From contig NZ_CP072014.1 in NCBI RefSeq assembly GCF_017603825.1, positions 186,001 through 250,000 of the forward strand: DNA of 64,000 bases, given 5' to 3'. Of the stretch, positions 6,844 through 14,975 are shown in pieces. The notes beneath the pieces are model-generated. The model ran no database searches, was not told where the DNA came from, and saw nothing but the letters and a program-made list of their open reading frames with translations. The translations under genes were made by a program, and so were the position numbers. How positions within the stretch are numbered: position 1 is the first letter of the stretch; each line of letters begins with the position of its first letter. Source of the stretch: Arthrobacter crystallopoietes (GTDB lineage Bacteria > Actinomycetota > Actinomycetes > Actinomycetales > Micrococcaceae).

Positions 6844-8886
6844 GTGACTACCCCCACATCAGGTTCCGACGTCGTTACTTCCCACTTTGAGCACCATGGT
6901 TTTCGGTTTGCCCTGCTCACGTTGTCCGGTCCCGGCGGTCGGCCCGCCACGCTCGGCCCGGCCGCCTTGGAGCAGTTGGGCGCAGCCCTGGACGCAGTGG
7001 AACTCTCCGATGTCGATGCTGTGACCGTGACAGGGACAGGCGCCGTATTCTGTGCCGGCGCCGACTTGAACAACATATTGGAGGCCGGAACTCCTGAAGA
7101 GTCGGAAGGCATCGCCCGGCAGGGCCTGAACGTTTTAGCCAAGCTGGCAGCGATGCCGGTACCGACCTTCGCGTTGCTCAACGGTGCGGCGCTGGGCGGC
7201 GGCCTCGAACTGGCCCTCCACGCGGACTACCGCATCGCCGCATCCTCGGTACGCGCATTCGGCTTCCCTGAAGTCCGGCTCGGGTTGATCCCCGGTTGGG
7301 CGGGGATTCCGTTGTCTCTGTCGCTGATGGGACCCGAAGCTACGGCCAAGCTGGTAGTCCACGATTCGCTGGCCGGCCGCAATCTCACTGCACGGGATGC
7401 GGAGGCCGCCGGACTGGTCGACGCGGTAGTAGCTGAGTCCGAATTCCTGGCCGTCGCATTGGACATGGCCACTGCCATCCTCGCAGGCGAAAAGACCGTC
7501 CCCCGGCCGCAGCCGAGCCAGGCCGGTTGGGCGGATGCGCTGAGAGCGGCCCGCCGCGAGCTGGACAGCCGGCTCCACGGCGCCGCGCCTGCACCCTACC
7601 GAGCACTGGAACTCATCGACCGTACAGTTCAAGACGCAGCATCCCCCGAGTCAGTGGTCCGCGCCTTCGGCGAGCTCGTCCTCTCCCCCGAGGCCCGCGC
7701 CAGCATCTACGCCTTCCGCCTCACCCAGTCACTGGCCCGGAACCCTGCGGGGCGTCCGGCCGTCGATCCCCGCCCGATAACCTCCGTCGGAGTCATCGGC
7801 GCCGGCCTGATGGCCAGCCAGCTGGCGCTGGTCTTCGCCCGGCAACTGCGGGTTCCGGTGCTGATGACGGACCTTTCAGTGGAAAAGCTGGACAAAGCAC
7901 TGGACTGGGTCGATACCCAGCTGGCCAAGCAGGTGCAGCGCGGCACACTGACCGAGGACTCGGCCACCCAGATCCGCGGACTGATCAGCCTCACCACTGA
8001 CAAGCAGGATTTTGCTCCCTGCGACGCGGTGATCGAGGCCGTCTTTGAAGATCTCGCAGTGAAGCAGAACGTCTTTGCCGAGCTGGAGCCCATCCTGCGG
8101 CCGGATGCCCTGCTGCTGACTAACACCTCATCGCTGTCCATCGCAGCCATGGGCACCCGCCTGACGCATCCGGGGCGTCTGCTCGGTTTCCACTTCTTCA
8201 ACCCGGTGGCCGTCTTGCCGCTGCTGGAGCTGGTGCGGACGCCGCAGACGGACCCGACGAGCCTGGCCACGGCCTTCGAGCTCGCCGCCCGGCTGGGCAA
8301 GACTGCCGTCTTGGTCGCCGATGCTCCCGGATTTGTGGTCAACCGCCTGCTGACCAGAATGTTCAGCGAGGTGCTGGCGCTGATTGACAACGGAGGTGAC
8401 CCTGCCGCCGTCGACCGGGTTCTGGATCAGCTGGGGCTACCGATGCGGCCGCTGGCGCTGCTGCGCTTTATCGGTCCGGTGGTACAGCAGCATATCTGCG
8501 AAACCATGCACAGCGCCTTTCCGCACCGGTTCCGGCTCAGCGATACCCTGCACAACATTGTCGATGCCGGCCTGCCCGGCTATCTTGACCACGACGGCGA
8601 AGTCCCGCCCGAGGTCCGCGCCCTCCTGCCCGCGGCACGCAGCGTGGACCCAGCCAAAGCGCGCAGCCGGATCATCGCGGCGCTGGCCGACGAGGTGACG
8701 CACATGCTCACCGAGGACGTGGTGGCCGGGCCGGAGCAAATCGACCTCTGCATGATCCTCGGCGCCAACTACCCCTTCCACACCGGCGGATTGACTCCGC
8801 TGCTTGAGCGGCTTGCCGGCACCACCCACCACCCGAGGCCCGTCAGCGCGGGCAGCCCGAGCACAAAGGACAGCATCAGTGCCTGA
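6844..8886 (+). CDS. Enoyl-CoA hydratase / 3-hydroxyacyl-CoA dehydrogenase fusion
   Basis: Bifunctional beta-oxidation enzyme of 680 residues, FadB/FadJ-like in layout. Residues 1 to about 240 are the crotonase domain, with FCAGADLNN, NGAALGGGLELALHADY and FGFPEVRLGLIPGW; both catalytic acids (GGGLE and FPE) are present. Residues about 312-490 are the Rossmann domain (VGVIGAGLMAS) with the catalytic His in FHFFNPV, and the C-terminal domain runs to 680. It would hydrate enoyl-CoA and oxidise 3-hydroxyacyl-CoA to 3-ketoacyl-CoA using NAD. No thiolase is encoded nearby. First gene of an operon with acyl-CoA dehydrogenase and ligase. Confidence 0.93.
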   Translation: MTTPTSGSDVVTSHFEHHGFRFALLTLSGPGGRPATLGPAALEQLGAALDAVELSDVDAVTVTGTGAVFCAGADLNNILEAGTPEESEGIARQGLNVLAKLAAMPVPTFALLNGAALGGGLELALHADYRIAASSVRAFGFPEVRLGLIPGWAGIPLSLSLMGPEATAKLVVHDSLAGRNLTARDAEAAGLVDAVVAESEFLAVALDMATAILAGEKTVPRPQPSQAGWADALRAARRELDSRLHGAAPAPYRALELIDRTVQDAASPESVVRAFGELVLSPEARASIYAFRLTQSLARNPAGRPAVDPRPITSVGVIGAGLMASQLALVFARQLRVPVLMTDLSVEKLDKALDWVDTQLAKQVQRGTLTEDSATQIRGLISLTTDKQDFAPCDAVIEAVFEDLAVKQNVFAELEPILRPDALLLTNTSSLSIAAMGTRLTHPGRLLGFHFFNPVAVLPLLELVRTPQTDPTSLATAFELAARLGKTAVLVADAPGFVVNRLLTRMFSEVLALIDNGGDPAAVDRVLDQLGLPMRPLALLRFIGPVVQQHICETMHSAFPHRFRLSDTLHNIVDAGLPGYLDHDGEVPPEVRALLPAARSVDPAKARSRIIAALADEVTHMLTEDVVAGPEQIDLCMILGANYPFHTGGLTPLLERLAGTTHHPRPVSAGSPSTKDSISA

Positions 8887-10060
8887 CTACGACGTTTCCG
8901 CTCCCCTGGACACCGACTACTACGGCGTCTTCGACGGCATATCCGCGGCGGACAGAGCTGTCTGGGAACGAGCCCGGGCGTTCACCGATGAAGCGGTGCC
9001 GCAGATGAACGATTACTGGGACCGCGCGGAATACCCCCTCCATCTGGTCAAGCGCATGGGCGAACTGGACCTGCTCTCCGACGGCCTGCATGTCCCCGGG
9101 CAGGAGCCGATGTCGCCCCTGGCCGCCGGCCTCGTCAACATGGAAGTCTCCCGCGGCGACGGCTCGCTTGGCACGGTAATCGCGGTGCAGGGCGGGCTGG
9201 CCATGCGTTCCATCGCCTACTTCGGTTCTCAGGAACAGCAGGATCGGTGGCTCGGCCCGCTCGCCCGCGGTGAGGAGTTCGGTGCGTTTGCCCTGACAGA
9301 ACCGGACCACGGATCGGACTCCGTCTCTTTGGAGACCACCGCGGTGCTCGACGGCGATGAGTTCGTGCTGAACGGCGAGAAGAAATGGATCGGCAACGGC
9401 TCGGTCGGCGGAGTCACGGTCGTCTGGGCGCGGGACGAGCAAGGCAATGTCCGCGGATTCCTGGTTCGGCAGGACACCCCGGGCTACGAGGCCGAGACGA
9501 TCACCGGCAAAGCCTCGCTGCGGGCCATCTACCAGGCCCGGATCCGGCTGGAAAATGTCCGCATTCCGGTGGACGACGTACTGCCCGGCACCCGCACCTT
9601 CAAGGACGCTTCAACCGTGCTCGTCGCTACCCGGCTGGGCGTGGCATGGTCCGCGCTCGGCCACGCCACTGCTGTCTACGAGGCCGCGCTGAACTACGCC
9701 AAGCAGCGGACGCAGTTCGGCAAGCCGCTGGCCAAATTCCAGCTGGTCCAGGAACGGCTCAGCCACATGCTCGCCGAGCTGACCAGCATGCAGCTGCACT
9801 GCGTCCACATGGCCGGACTGGACGCGGCCGGCGCCTTGCGGCCAACGCAGGCCTCGATGGCGAAATACCACAACACCCGCAAGGCACGCGAGCTGGCGTC
9901 CATCGCACGCGACATGCTTGGAGGCAACGGCATCTTGCTGGAGAATCATGTGGTCCGCCATCTGCTCGACATCGAATCCATCCATACCTACGAGGGCACC
10001 GAAAGTGTGCAGGCCCTGCTGATCGGCCGCGAGGTCACCGGCCACAGCGCCTTCGCCTAA
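8879..10060 (+). CDS. Acyl-CoA dehydrogenase (glutaryl-CoA dehydrogenase-like)
   Basis: FAD-dependent acyl-CoA dehydrogenase of about 393 residues. ALTEPDHGSDSVSLETTA and GEKKWIGNGSVG are the flavin- and substrate-loop motifs, RTQFGKPLAKFQLVQ the CoA-side helix, and HTYEGTESVQALLIGR carries the catalytic Glu in the position used by glutaryl-CoA dehydrogenases. The frame opens earlier (8804), but the GTG at 8879 follows AAAGGA and overlaps the hydratase/dehydrogenase stop by 8 bases. It would form the enoyl-CoA that the upstream fusion enzyme uses. Whether it also decarboxylates is not decidable here. Confidence 0.92.
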   Translation: MPDYDVSAPLDTDYYGVFDGISAADRAVWERARAFTDEAVPQMNDYWDRAEYPLHLVKRMGELDLLSDGLHVPGQEPMSPLAAGLVNMEVSRGDGSLGTVIAVQGGLAMRSIAYFGSQEQQDRWLGPLARGEEFGAFALTEPDHGSDSVSLETTAVLDGDEFVLNGEKKWIGNGSVGGVTVVWARDEQGNVRGFLVRQDTPGYEAETITGKASLRAIYQARIRLENVRIPVDDVLPGTRTFKDASTVLVATRLGVAWSALGHATAVYEAALNYAKQRTQFGKPLAKFQLVQERLSHMLAELTSMQLHCVHMAGLDAAGALRPTQASMAKYHNTRKARELASIARDMLGGNGILLENHVVRHLLDIESIHTYEGTESVQALLIGREVTGHSAFA

Positions 10061-10079
10061 ACCCCGCCAACCCAGGAGC

Positions 10080-11738
10080 ATGACAGTGACGTCAGTAATT
10101 CCCGCCGACATCCAGGCTGCCAACGACACTCCCCTGAGCCCGCTGCGTTTCCTGCAGCGTTCGGCCGAGGTGTTCGGCGGCAAGACCGCAATCATCCACG
10201 GTGGCCGCAGCTACAGCTACCAGGATTTCGCCAACGAAGCCCAGCGGCTGGCCAAGGCCATCAGGAACCGGATCGAGCCGGGAGACCGGGTGGCGTTCCT
10301 CTGCCCGAATGTCCCTGAACTGCTGATCGCGCACTTCGCTGTGCCGCTGGCCGGCGGCGTGCTGGTGGCGCTCAATACCCGTCTTTCGCCCCGCGAGATC
10401 CAGTACATTCTGGAACATTCGGAGTCCAGGCTGGTGTTCGTGGACTCCGAGTTCCTGGGGTCGCTGGCAGGACTGCAGGCGCAGCTGCCCCAACTCGCCG
10501 AAGTCGTGGAAGTCGCCGACAGCACGGTCGCGCCGGCTCAACCCGTGGCTGTGTCCAGCGCTACCGGTACCATTGCGACAACCAGCTACGAGCAGTTCCT
10601 GGCCGCGGCACCGGCTGCACCGGATCTGCCGTGGGGCGTGGTTGATGAGCGCACGCCGATCACGCTGAACTACACCTCGGGAACCACAGGACGGCCCAAA
10701 GGCGTGCTTTACTCGCACCGCGGCGCCTACCTGAATGCCCTCGGTGAGACCTTCCATAACGGTTTCACCGGAGATACCCGCTACCTATGGACGCTGCCGA
10801 TGTTCCATTGCAACGGCTGGTGCACCCCGTGGGCCGTCACCGCCGCGGCCGGCACGCATGTGTGCCTGCGCGCCGTCCGCGCCGACGCTGTCTGGGACGC
10901 CGTCGACAACCAGGGCATCACCAACCTTTGCGGAGCGCCGACAGTCTGCAGCATCATTGCCGAAGCCGGCCAGGCACACCCGTTGGAGTCGCCGCTGCGG
11001 CTCACGACGGCGGGAGCACCGCCGTCGCCAACCATCATCGGCAAGCTCGAAGCCCTTGGAATCACGGTTGTCCATGTGTACGGACTGACCGAGGTGTACG
11101 GGCCGAACACCATCTGTGAGCACCAGGCGGAGTGGGACTTGCTCCCCGCTGTAGAACGGGCCGAGAAGATCTCCCGTCAGGGCGTGGGCATGCTGCAGGC
11201 GGACAGTGCCCGCGTGGTGGATCCGGACATGAACGACGTGCCCGCGGACGGGACCAGCATCGGCGAGATTGTCCTGCGCGGAAACAACGTCATGCTCGGG
11301 TATTACAAGGATGCGGAAGCCACCGCGGAGGCGTTCCACGGCGGCTGGTTCCATACCGGCGATCTGGGCGTCATGCACTCCGACGGCTACATTCAGCTCA
11401 AGGACCGGGCCAAGGACATCATCATCTCCGGCGGCGAAAACATCTCCACGATCGAAGTTGAACAAGCGATCGTCTCCCACCCCGAGGTGCTCGATGCCGC
11501 CGTCGTCGGTGTTCCGCACGAAAAGTGGGGCGAGCGGCCAATGGCTTTCGTGATCCGCAGCAGCAACGCCACCGTCAATGATGCGCGTCTGCGGGAACAC
11601 CTGCGGGGACGGCTGGCCGGGTTCAAACTGCCGGACCGGATCCTGTTCACCGACGACCTGCCGCGCACTTCCACCGGCAAGGTGATGAAAGCGGACCTGC
11701 GCGCCTCCGCCCTTCAGGCAGAAGCCGGCCAAATCTGA
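10080..11738 (+). CDS. Acyl-CoA ligase (AMP-binding)
   Basis: Adenylate-forming fatty-acid or aryl-acid CoA ligase of about 550 residues. The P-loop YTSGTTGRPKGVLYSHRG is at about residue 198, the A5-type YGLTEVYGP at about 338, GWFHTGDLG at about 422, KDIIISGGENIS at about 442, and the C-terminal lysine in RTSTGKVMKADL. The ATG at 10080 is only one base after AGGAG; a GTG two codons on (10086) has better spacing and may be the real start. As third gene of the operon it would activate the substrate that the dehydrogenase and fusion enzyme then process. Confidence 0.92.
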   Translation: MTVTSVIPADIQAANDTPLSPLRFLQRSAEVFGGKTAIIHGGRSYSYQDFANEAQRLAKAIRNRIEPGDRVAFLCPNVPELLIAHFAVPLAGGVLVALNTRLSPREIQYILEHSESRLVFVDSEFLGSLAGLQAQLPQLAEVVEVADSTVAPAQPVAVSSATGTIATTSYEQFLAAAPAAPDLPWGVVDERTPITLNYTSGTTGRPKGVLYSHRGAYLNALGETFHNGFTGDTRYLWTLPMFHCNGWCTPWAVTAAAGTHVCLRAVRADAVWDAVDNQGITNLCGAPTVCSIIAEAGQAHPLESPLRLTTAGAPPSPTIIGKLEALGITVVHVYGLTEVYGPNTICEHQAEWDLLPAVERAEKISRQGVGMLQADSARVVDPDMNDVPADGTSIGEIVLRGNNVMLGYYKDAEATAEAFHGGWFHTGDLGVMHSDGYIQLKDRAKDIIISGGENISTIEVEQAIVSHPEVLDAAVVGVPHEKWGERPMAFVIRSSNATVNDARLREHLRGRLAGFKLPDRILFTDDLPRTSTGKVMKADLRASALQAEAGQI

Positions 11739-11834
11739 TCTTTCGGGTGCGCTCGCCCATACCCCGTCTTAAAATGGTGGCGTGACCTGTCGGCGTCCTT
11801 GCAGGCAGGCACTGCCAGCCATAGGAGAATCACC

Positions 11835-12014
11835 ATGGGTATAGGTAACAGGATCAAGCGGGCCGCCGAGCGGTTGGGCGGCAAGGGCAGGATGAACACA
11901 GGGCATACCCCCGGCAGCACCAGGGGCAGAACACGGGGCACCTATGGAACCGCCGGCACGGAACACGGCGGCATCGGCGGGAAAATCATGGGCGCCTTGA
12001 GGAGAAAGCACTGA
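11835..12014 (+). CDS. Small basic Gly/Thr/Arg-rich protein
   Basis: A 59-residue protein starting MGIGNRIKRAAERLGGKGR, which resembles the start of CsbD-like stress proteins, then a Gly-Thr-His-Arg rich stretch and a helical GGKIMGALRRKH end. The ATG at 11835 follows AGGAGA; the open frame upstream to 11799 is not needed. No membrane segment. Its stop overlaps the start of the next small gene as CTGA. Function unknown; a stress or nucleic-acid-associated role is only a guess from its basic composition. Confidence 0.6.
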   Translation: MGIGNRIKRAAERLGGKGRMNTGHTPGSTRGRTRGTYGTAGTEHGGIGGKIMGALRRKH

Positions 12015-12190
12015 GCGAACGGATCCACGGGATTCTTGACCGGGCGCAGGAAGAAATGCTCTGGGTCGGCCCCGACCATCCCACGTACCGCCTGCTGGCG
12101 GAACTGACCCACGCTGTCCGGGATGCCTGGCAGGAAGGCTACGAGCACGCCCGCCACGGTGCCGCCGACGACAACCCATACCGCTACTGA
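12011..12190 (+). CDS. Small conserved-looking protein with probable CTG start
   Basis: A 59-residue reading frame without ATG, GTG or TTG near its start. It begins at CTG 12011, in a CTGA overlap with the stop of the preceding gene and behind GGAGAAAG. The product (SERIHGILDRAQEEMLWVG, then PTYRLLAELTHAVRDAW, ending DDNPYRY) has a balanced amphipathic composition and clean codon usage up to the TGA at 12190. Translation is probably coupled to the upstream gene. The only in-frame ATG (12056) would remove the first 15 residues. I do not recognise the family. Confidence 0.55.
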   Translation: MSERIHGILDRAQEEMLWVGPDHPTYRLLAELTHAVRDAWQEGYEHARHGAADDNPYRY

Positions 12191-12214
12191 TTACGACGGC
12201 GATGCCTCCTTCCC

Positions 12215-12240
12215 CTCGCCCGGCACCTTGCCGGGGCGAG
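12215..12240. terminator. Hairpin between convergent genes
   Basis: CTCGCCCGGC (12215-12224) pairs with GCCGGGGCGAG (12230-12240) with a single bulged base. It sits between the end of the small gene on the plus strand and the end of the permease gene on the minus strand, so it could stop transcription from both sides. Confidence 0.4.
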
Positions 12241-12296
12241 TACGTAAGGCAGGCACCGCCGTCGTTGGTCTTGCGGTCAGTGCAGCGTGCGCCGCA

Positions 12297-13727
12297 TCAG
12301 CGCGAGCGGACCCGCGCCAACACATGCTCTTCCGCCAGCGGCCCGGCCTTGATGCCAGCGGGCACCCGGAAGAAGAACACCAGCCCGATGACCCACCACA
12401 GGCCGAAGAGGATCCACGGCTCGATGCCCAGCTGGGCCGGCATTCCCGGCATGTACAGGCTGAACAGGGCCACGCCCAGCACAGCAGCGGCGATGCCGAT
12501 CGCGATGCCGCCCTTGCCCTTGCCGCCGATCCGCAGGGGCCGGTCCATCTCAGGCTCGCGGCGCCGCAGGATCAGGAAGGAAATCGCCACCATGGTGTAG
12601 GCCAGCACAATGCTCGGCGCACCGGAATCCACCAGCCAGACCAGCATTTCCACGCCGAAGAACGGTGCCAGGACGCTCAGCCCGCCGACGAAGAGCAGGG
12701 CGTTGTGCGGGGTGCCGTGCCTGGGGTGCAGCTTCCCGAACCAGGCCGGCAGCATCCCGGAGCGCGCCAGCGAGAACATCAGCCGGGACGCGCCCAGCAG
12801 CAGCGAGTTCCACGAGGTGAGGATGCCCGCGATACCGCCGGCGATCAGTACCTTGGCCATGATGTCCGAACCGAACATCGCGCCCACGGCGTCCGCCGTT
12901 GCAATATCCGTCCCCGCCAGCTCGCTGGCCGGCATGGCCGACGACGTGGTCAGCACCACCATCACGTACCAAATGGTGGCCAGGATGACTGAGACCACCA
13001 CGAGCCCGCCGATCTGGCGGGCCGGAATGTTCACTTCCTCCGCGGACTGCGGAATCACGTCGAACCCGATGAACAGGAACGGCACCACTACCAGCACCGC
13101 GAAGAAGCCGGTCATGCCGCCATTGAAGAACGGCTCCATGTTGGATATCTCGCCGCCGGTGAAGGCACCGGCGATCATGACCAGACCGATGGCCAGCAGG
13201 AACAGCACCACGAAGGTCTGCACAACGCCGGCTTCCTTCACACCACGGATGTTAATCCAGGTAATAACGACGGCGGCAACGGCCCCTACCAGCGCCCAGG
13301 TCAGGTGGACGTCAAAACCGGCGACGTTCCAGAGCTTGATCTGGCTGAGGTTGGGAAAGATGTACTGGACGGTCCGCGGGAGCGCCACCGCTTCGAAGGC
13401 CACGATGGTCACGTAGCCGCCGATGATCGCCCAGGATCCGATAAAGGACGGGCGAGGACCCATCGCCCGCATGATGTAGTTGTGCTCGCCGCCAGCCTTG
13501 GGCATCGCCGCGCACAGCTCGGCATAGGTCAGCCCGACCACGCCCATGATGATGCCGCCCGCAAGCATGGCAGTCACCGAGCCCATGGTTCCGGCGGACT
13601 CCAGCCAGCCGCCGGTCAGGACCACCCAGCCGAAGCCGATCATGGCCCCGAAGCCCAGGGCGAGGACGTCGAGGCGTCCCAGTACTTTCTTCAATGAGGG
13701 TTCGGATTCGTGTTGTGACACAGCCAC
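12297..13727 (-). CDS. APC superfamily amino acid permease
   Basis: Integral membrane transporter of 476 residues with about 12 hydrophobic segments. The N-terminal ALGFGAMIGFGWVVLTGGWL is the substrate- and ion-binding first helix of APC amino acid/cation symporters, and PKAGGEHNYIMRAMGP is the conserved loop after helix 2. The last residues are basic and cytosolic. It stands alone between the small-gene pair and DUF1918; the substrate, an amino acid or amine, cannot be named. A GTG or ATG start near 13727 is expected; the first hydrophobic segment begins about 20 residues in. Confidence 0.9.
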   Translation of the reverse strand: MAVSQHESEPSLKKVLGRLDVLALGFGAMIGFGWVVLTGGWLESAGTMGSVTAMLAGGIIMGVVGLTYAELCAAMPKAGGEHNYIMRAMGPRPSFIGSWAIIGGYVTIVAFEAVALPRTVQYIFPNLSQIKLWNVAGFDVHLTWALVGAVAAVVITWINIRGVKEAGVVQTFVVLFLLAIGLVMIAGAFTGGEISNMEPFFNGGMTGFFAVLVVVPFLFIGFDVIPQSAEEVNIPARQIGGLVVVSVILATIWYVMVVLTTSSAMPASELAGTDIATADAVGAMFGSDIMAKVLIAGGIAGILTSWNSLLLGASRLMFSLARSGMLPAWFGKLHPRHGTPHNALLFVGGLSVLAPFFGVEMLVWLVDSGAPSIVLAYTMVAISFLILRRREPEMDRPLRIGGKGKGGIAIGIAAAVLGVALFSLYMPGMPAQLGIEPWILFGLWWVIGLVFFFRVPAGIKAGPLAEEHVLARVRSR

Positions 13728-13908
13728 GCCGATGCCCCTTTCTCGTTCAGATGCCGTTCAGACATGGGAAATTGCCGGCGGCGCGAAGGTGGCACCGATC
13801 ACGGCAAATGTAACTGCACGACATTACTACGATGTTTCGGACTGAAACCGCCATGTGGCGTTGGCGGCGTTCTCTTGCCCGGTAGCCGGCCGACGTTGGA
13901 CAGCGCAG

Positions 13909-13938
13909 GGGCGAGCAGCATGATCATGCTGCTCGCCC
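13909..13938 (-). terminator. Perfect 30-bp palindrome, likely terminator of DUF1918 gene
   Basis: Two perfect 15-base arms meet at 13923/13924 with no spacer, so RNA would fold with a TGATCA turn. It lies 42 bases past the stop of the DUF1918 gene on the minus strand and upstream of the permease gene. Terminator is the simplest reading. Confidence 0.6.
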
Positions 13939-13979
13939 TCACATCCGCTCTCGGCTGGTGAACGGGCTGGAACCTGTGG

Positions 13980-14165
13980 CTAGGGGTTGTGCTCAACCAC
14001 GAAGTCCCCACCGGGGAAGACCACCGATTCGTGTCCGTCGTCGAACCGCACGAAGTACGGCGGAGCGCCGTCCTCTCCCCTGACCTCGACGATTTCCCCG
14101 TGCCGGTCGGATGTTTCGACCGTCCTGCCGCGCACAATGATCCTGTTGCCTGGCGATGCCTTCAT
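13980..14165 (-). CDS. DUF1918 domain protein
   Basis: A 61-residue protein that matches the DUF1918 pattern throughout: MKASPGNRIIVRG, HGEIVEVRGEDGAPPY and FVRFDDGHESVVFPGGDF. These are small SH3-like actinobacterial proteins of unknown function. It follows the OsmC gene by 57 bases on the same strand and may share its transcript. The ATG at 14165 is preceded by AGGAGGTAATTC on the minus strand. Confidence 0.88.
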   Translation of the reverse strand: MKASPGNRIIVRGRTVETSDRHGEIVEVRGEDGAPPYFVRFDDGHESVVFPGGDFVVEHNP

Positions 14166-14221
14166 CGTGAATTACCTCCTGGCCCTAGGGTACGAGGGAC
14201 GGCGCGGAAGGGGAATAGGCG

Positions 14222-14761
14222 CTACTTCTTGAAAACTTCGACGCTCACGGGGGTGGGATTGGCGAAGAGGTCCAGCACCGGGCAGTGGGCGTCCACTGTG
14301 CGGCGCAGCTCCTCGTAGCGTTCCTGCGATTCCGGGCCGCTGATGTTCACGCTCAGCCGCACGGCACTGAACCCGGGACGCACGCTCTCATCAGCCCCGA
14401 ACAGGCCTTGCACGTCCAGATCACCCTCGGCGTCGATGCTGATCTCGTCGAAGCGGATGCCCAGCTGGTGGGCGTACAGCCGGTAGACCACTACCTGGCA
14501 GGAGGCCAGGGCGCCGAGCGCGTACTCCACCGGGCTTGCGGCGGTGTCTTCGCCGGCCAGCCCCGCCGGCTCGTCAACGGAGAACTCGTGCTTGCCGGCG
14601 GTGACGCGGGTGGCCACGGGGCCGGTTCCCTCGCCTGCGACCTTGAACGTCAGCTTGGCGTTGGCGGTGTCTGCGGCGATCTTGCCGGTCCAGAAGGCGC
14701 CGGCCTCATCCAGACGGGCGGCACGGTCTTCGGCCAGATCACGGAGAGCTGTTTCAGTCAT
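14222..14761 (-). CDS. OsmC family protein
   Basis: OsmC/Ohr-fold protein of 179 residues. The two conserved cysteines are in LASCQVVVYR and AHCPVLDLF, and the middle has the usual DEPAGLAGEDTAASPVEYALGA lead-in (read in shorter pieces). OsmC proteins reduce organic or fatty-acid hydroperoxides with thiol donors; the exact substrate is unknown. The start at 14761 has AAGGATTCCACC ahead of it. Likely cotranscribed with the DUF1918 gene. Confidence 0.9.
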   Translation of the reverse strand: MTETALRDLAEDRAARLDEAGAFWTGKIAADTANAKLTFKVAGEGTGPVATRVTAGKHEFSVDEPAGLAGEDTAASPVEYALGALASCQVVVYRLYAHQLGIRFDEISIDAEGDLDVQGLFGADESVRPGFSAVRLSVNISGPESQERYEELRRTVDAHCPVLDLFANPTPVSVEVFKK

Positions 14762-14975
14762 GGTGGAATCCTTCCTGTCGGCGCACGCCGGAGCAGGGCG
14801 CCATACTTACGCCTCCCGTTTGGGCCGGCGTCGAATCTTCACCTGGGGCACCCCGCTACAGCTACGAGGGTTGCCGTCCAACCGGCCAGGGCCGAAGGTT
14901 GGAACTCTTGATTCTGCGTCCGATTCTGCACGCCGCACCCCGGAGCACTCAACCGCGCCGTAACACGAGGACTTC

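Noticed and set aside
13909-13938. 30-bp palindrome as a regulator binding site or replication element
   Set aside because: Zero-spacer arms, position just after the DUF1918 stop and lack of further copies fit a terminator better.
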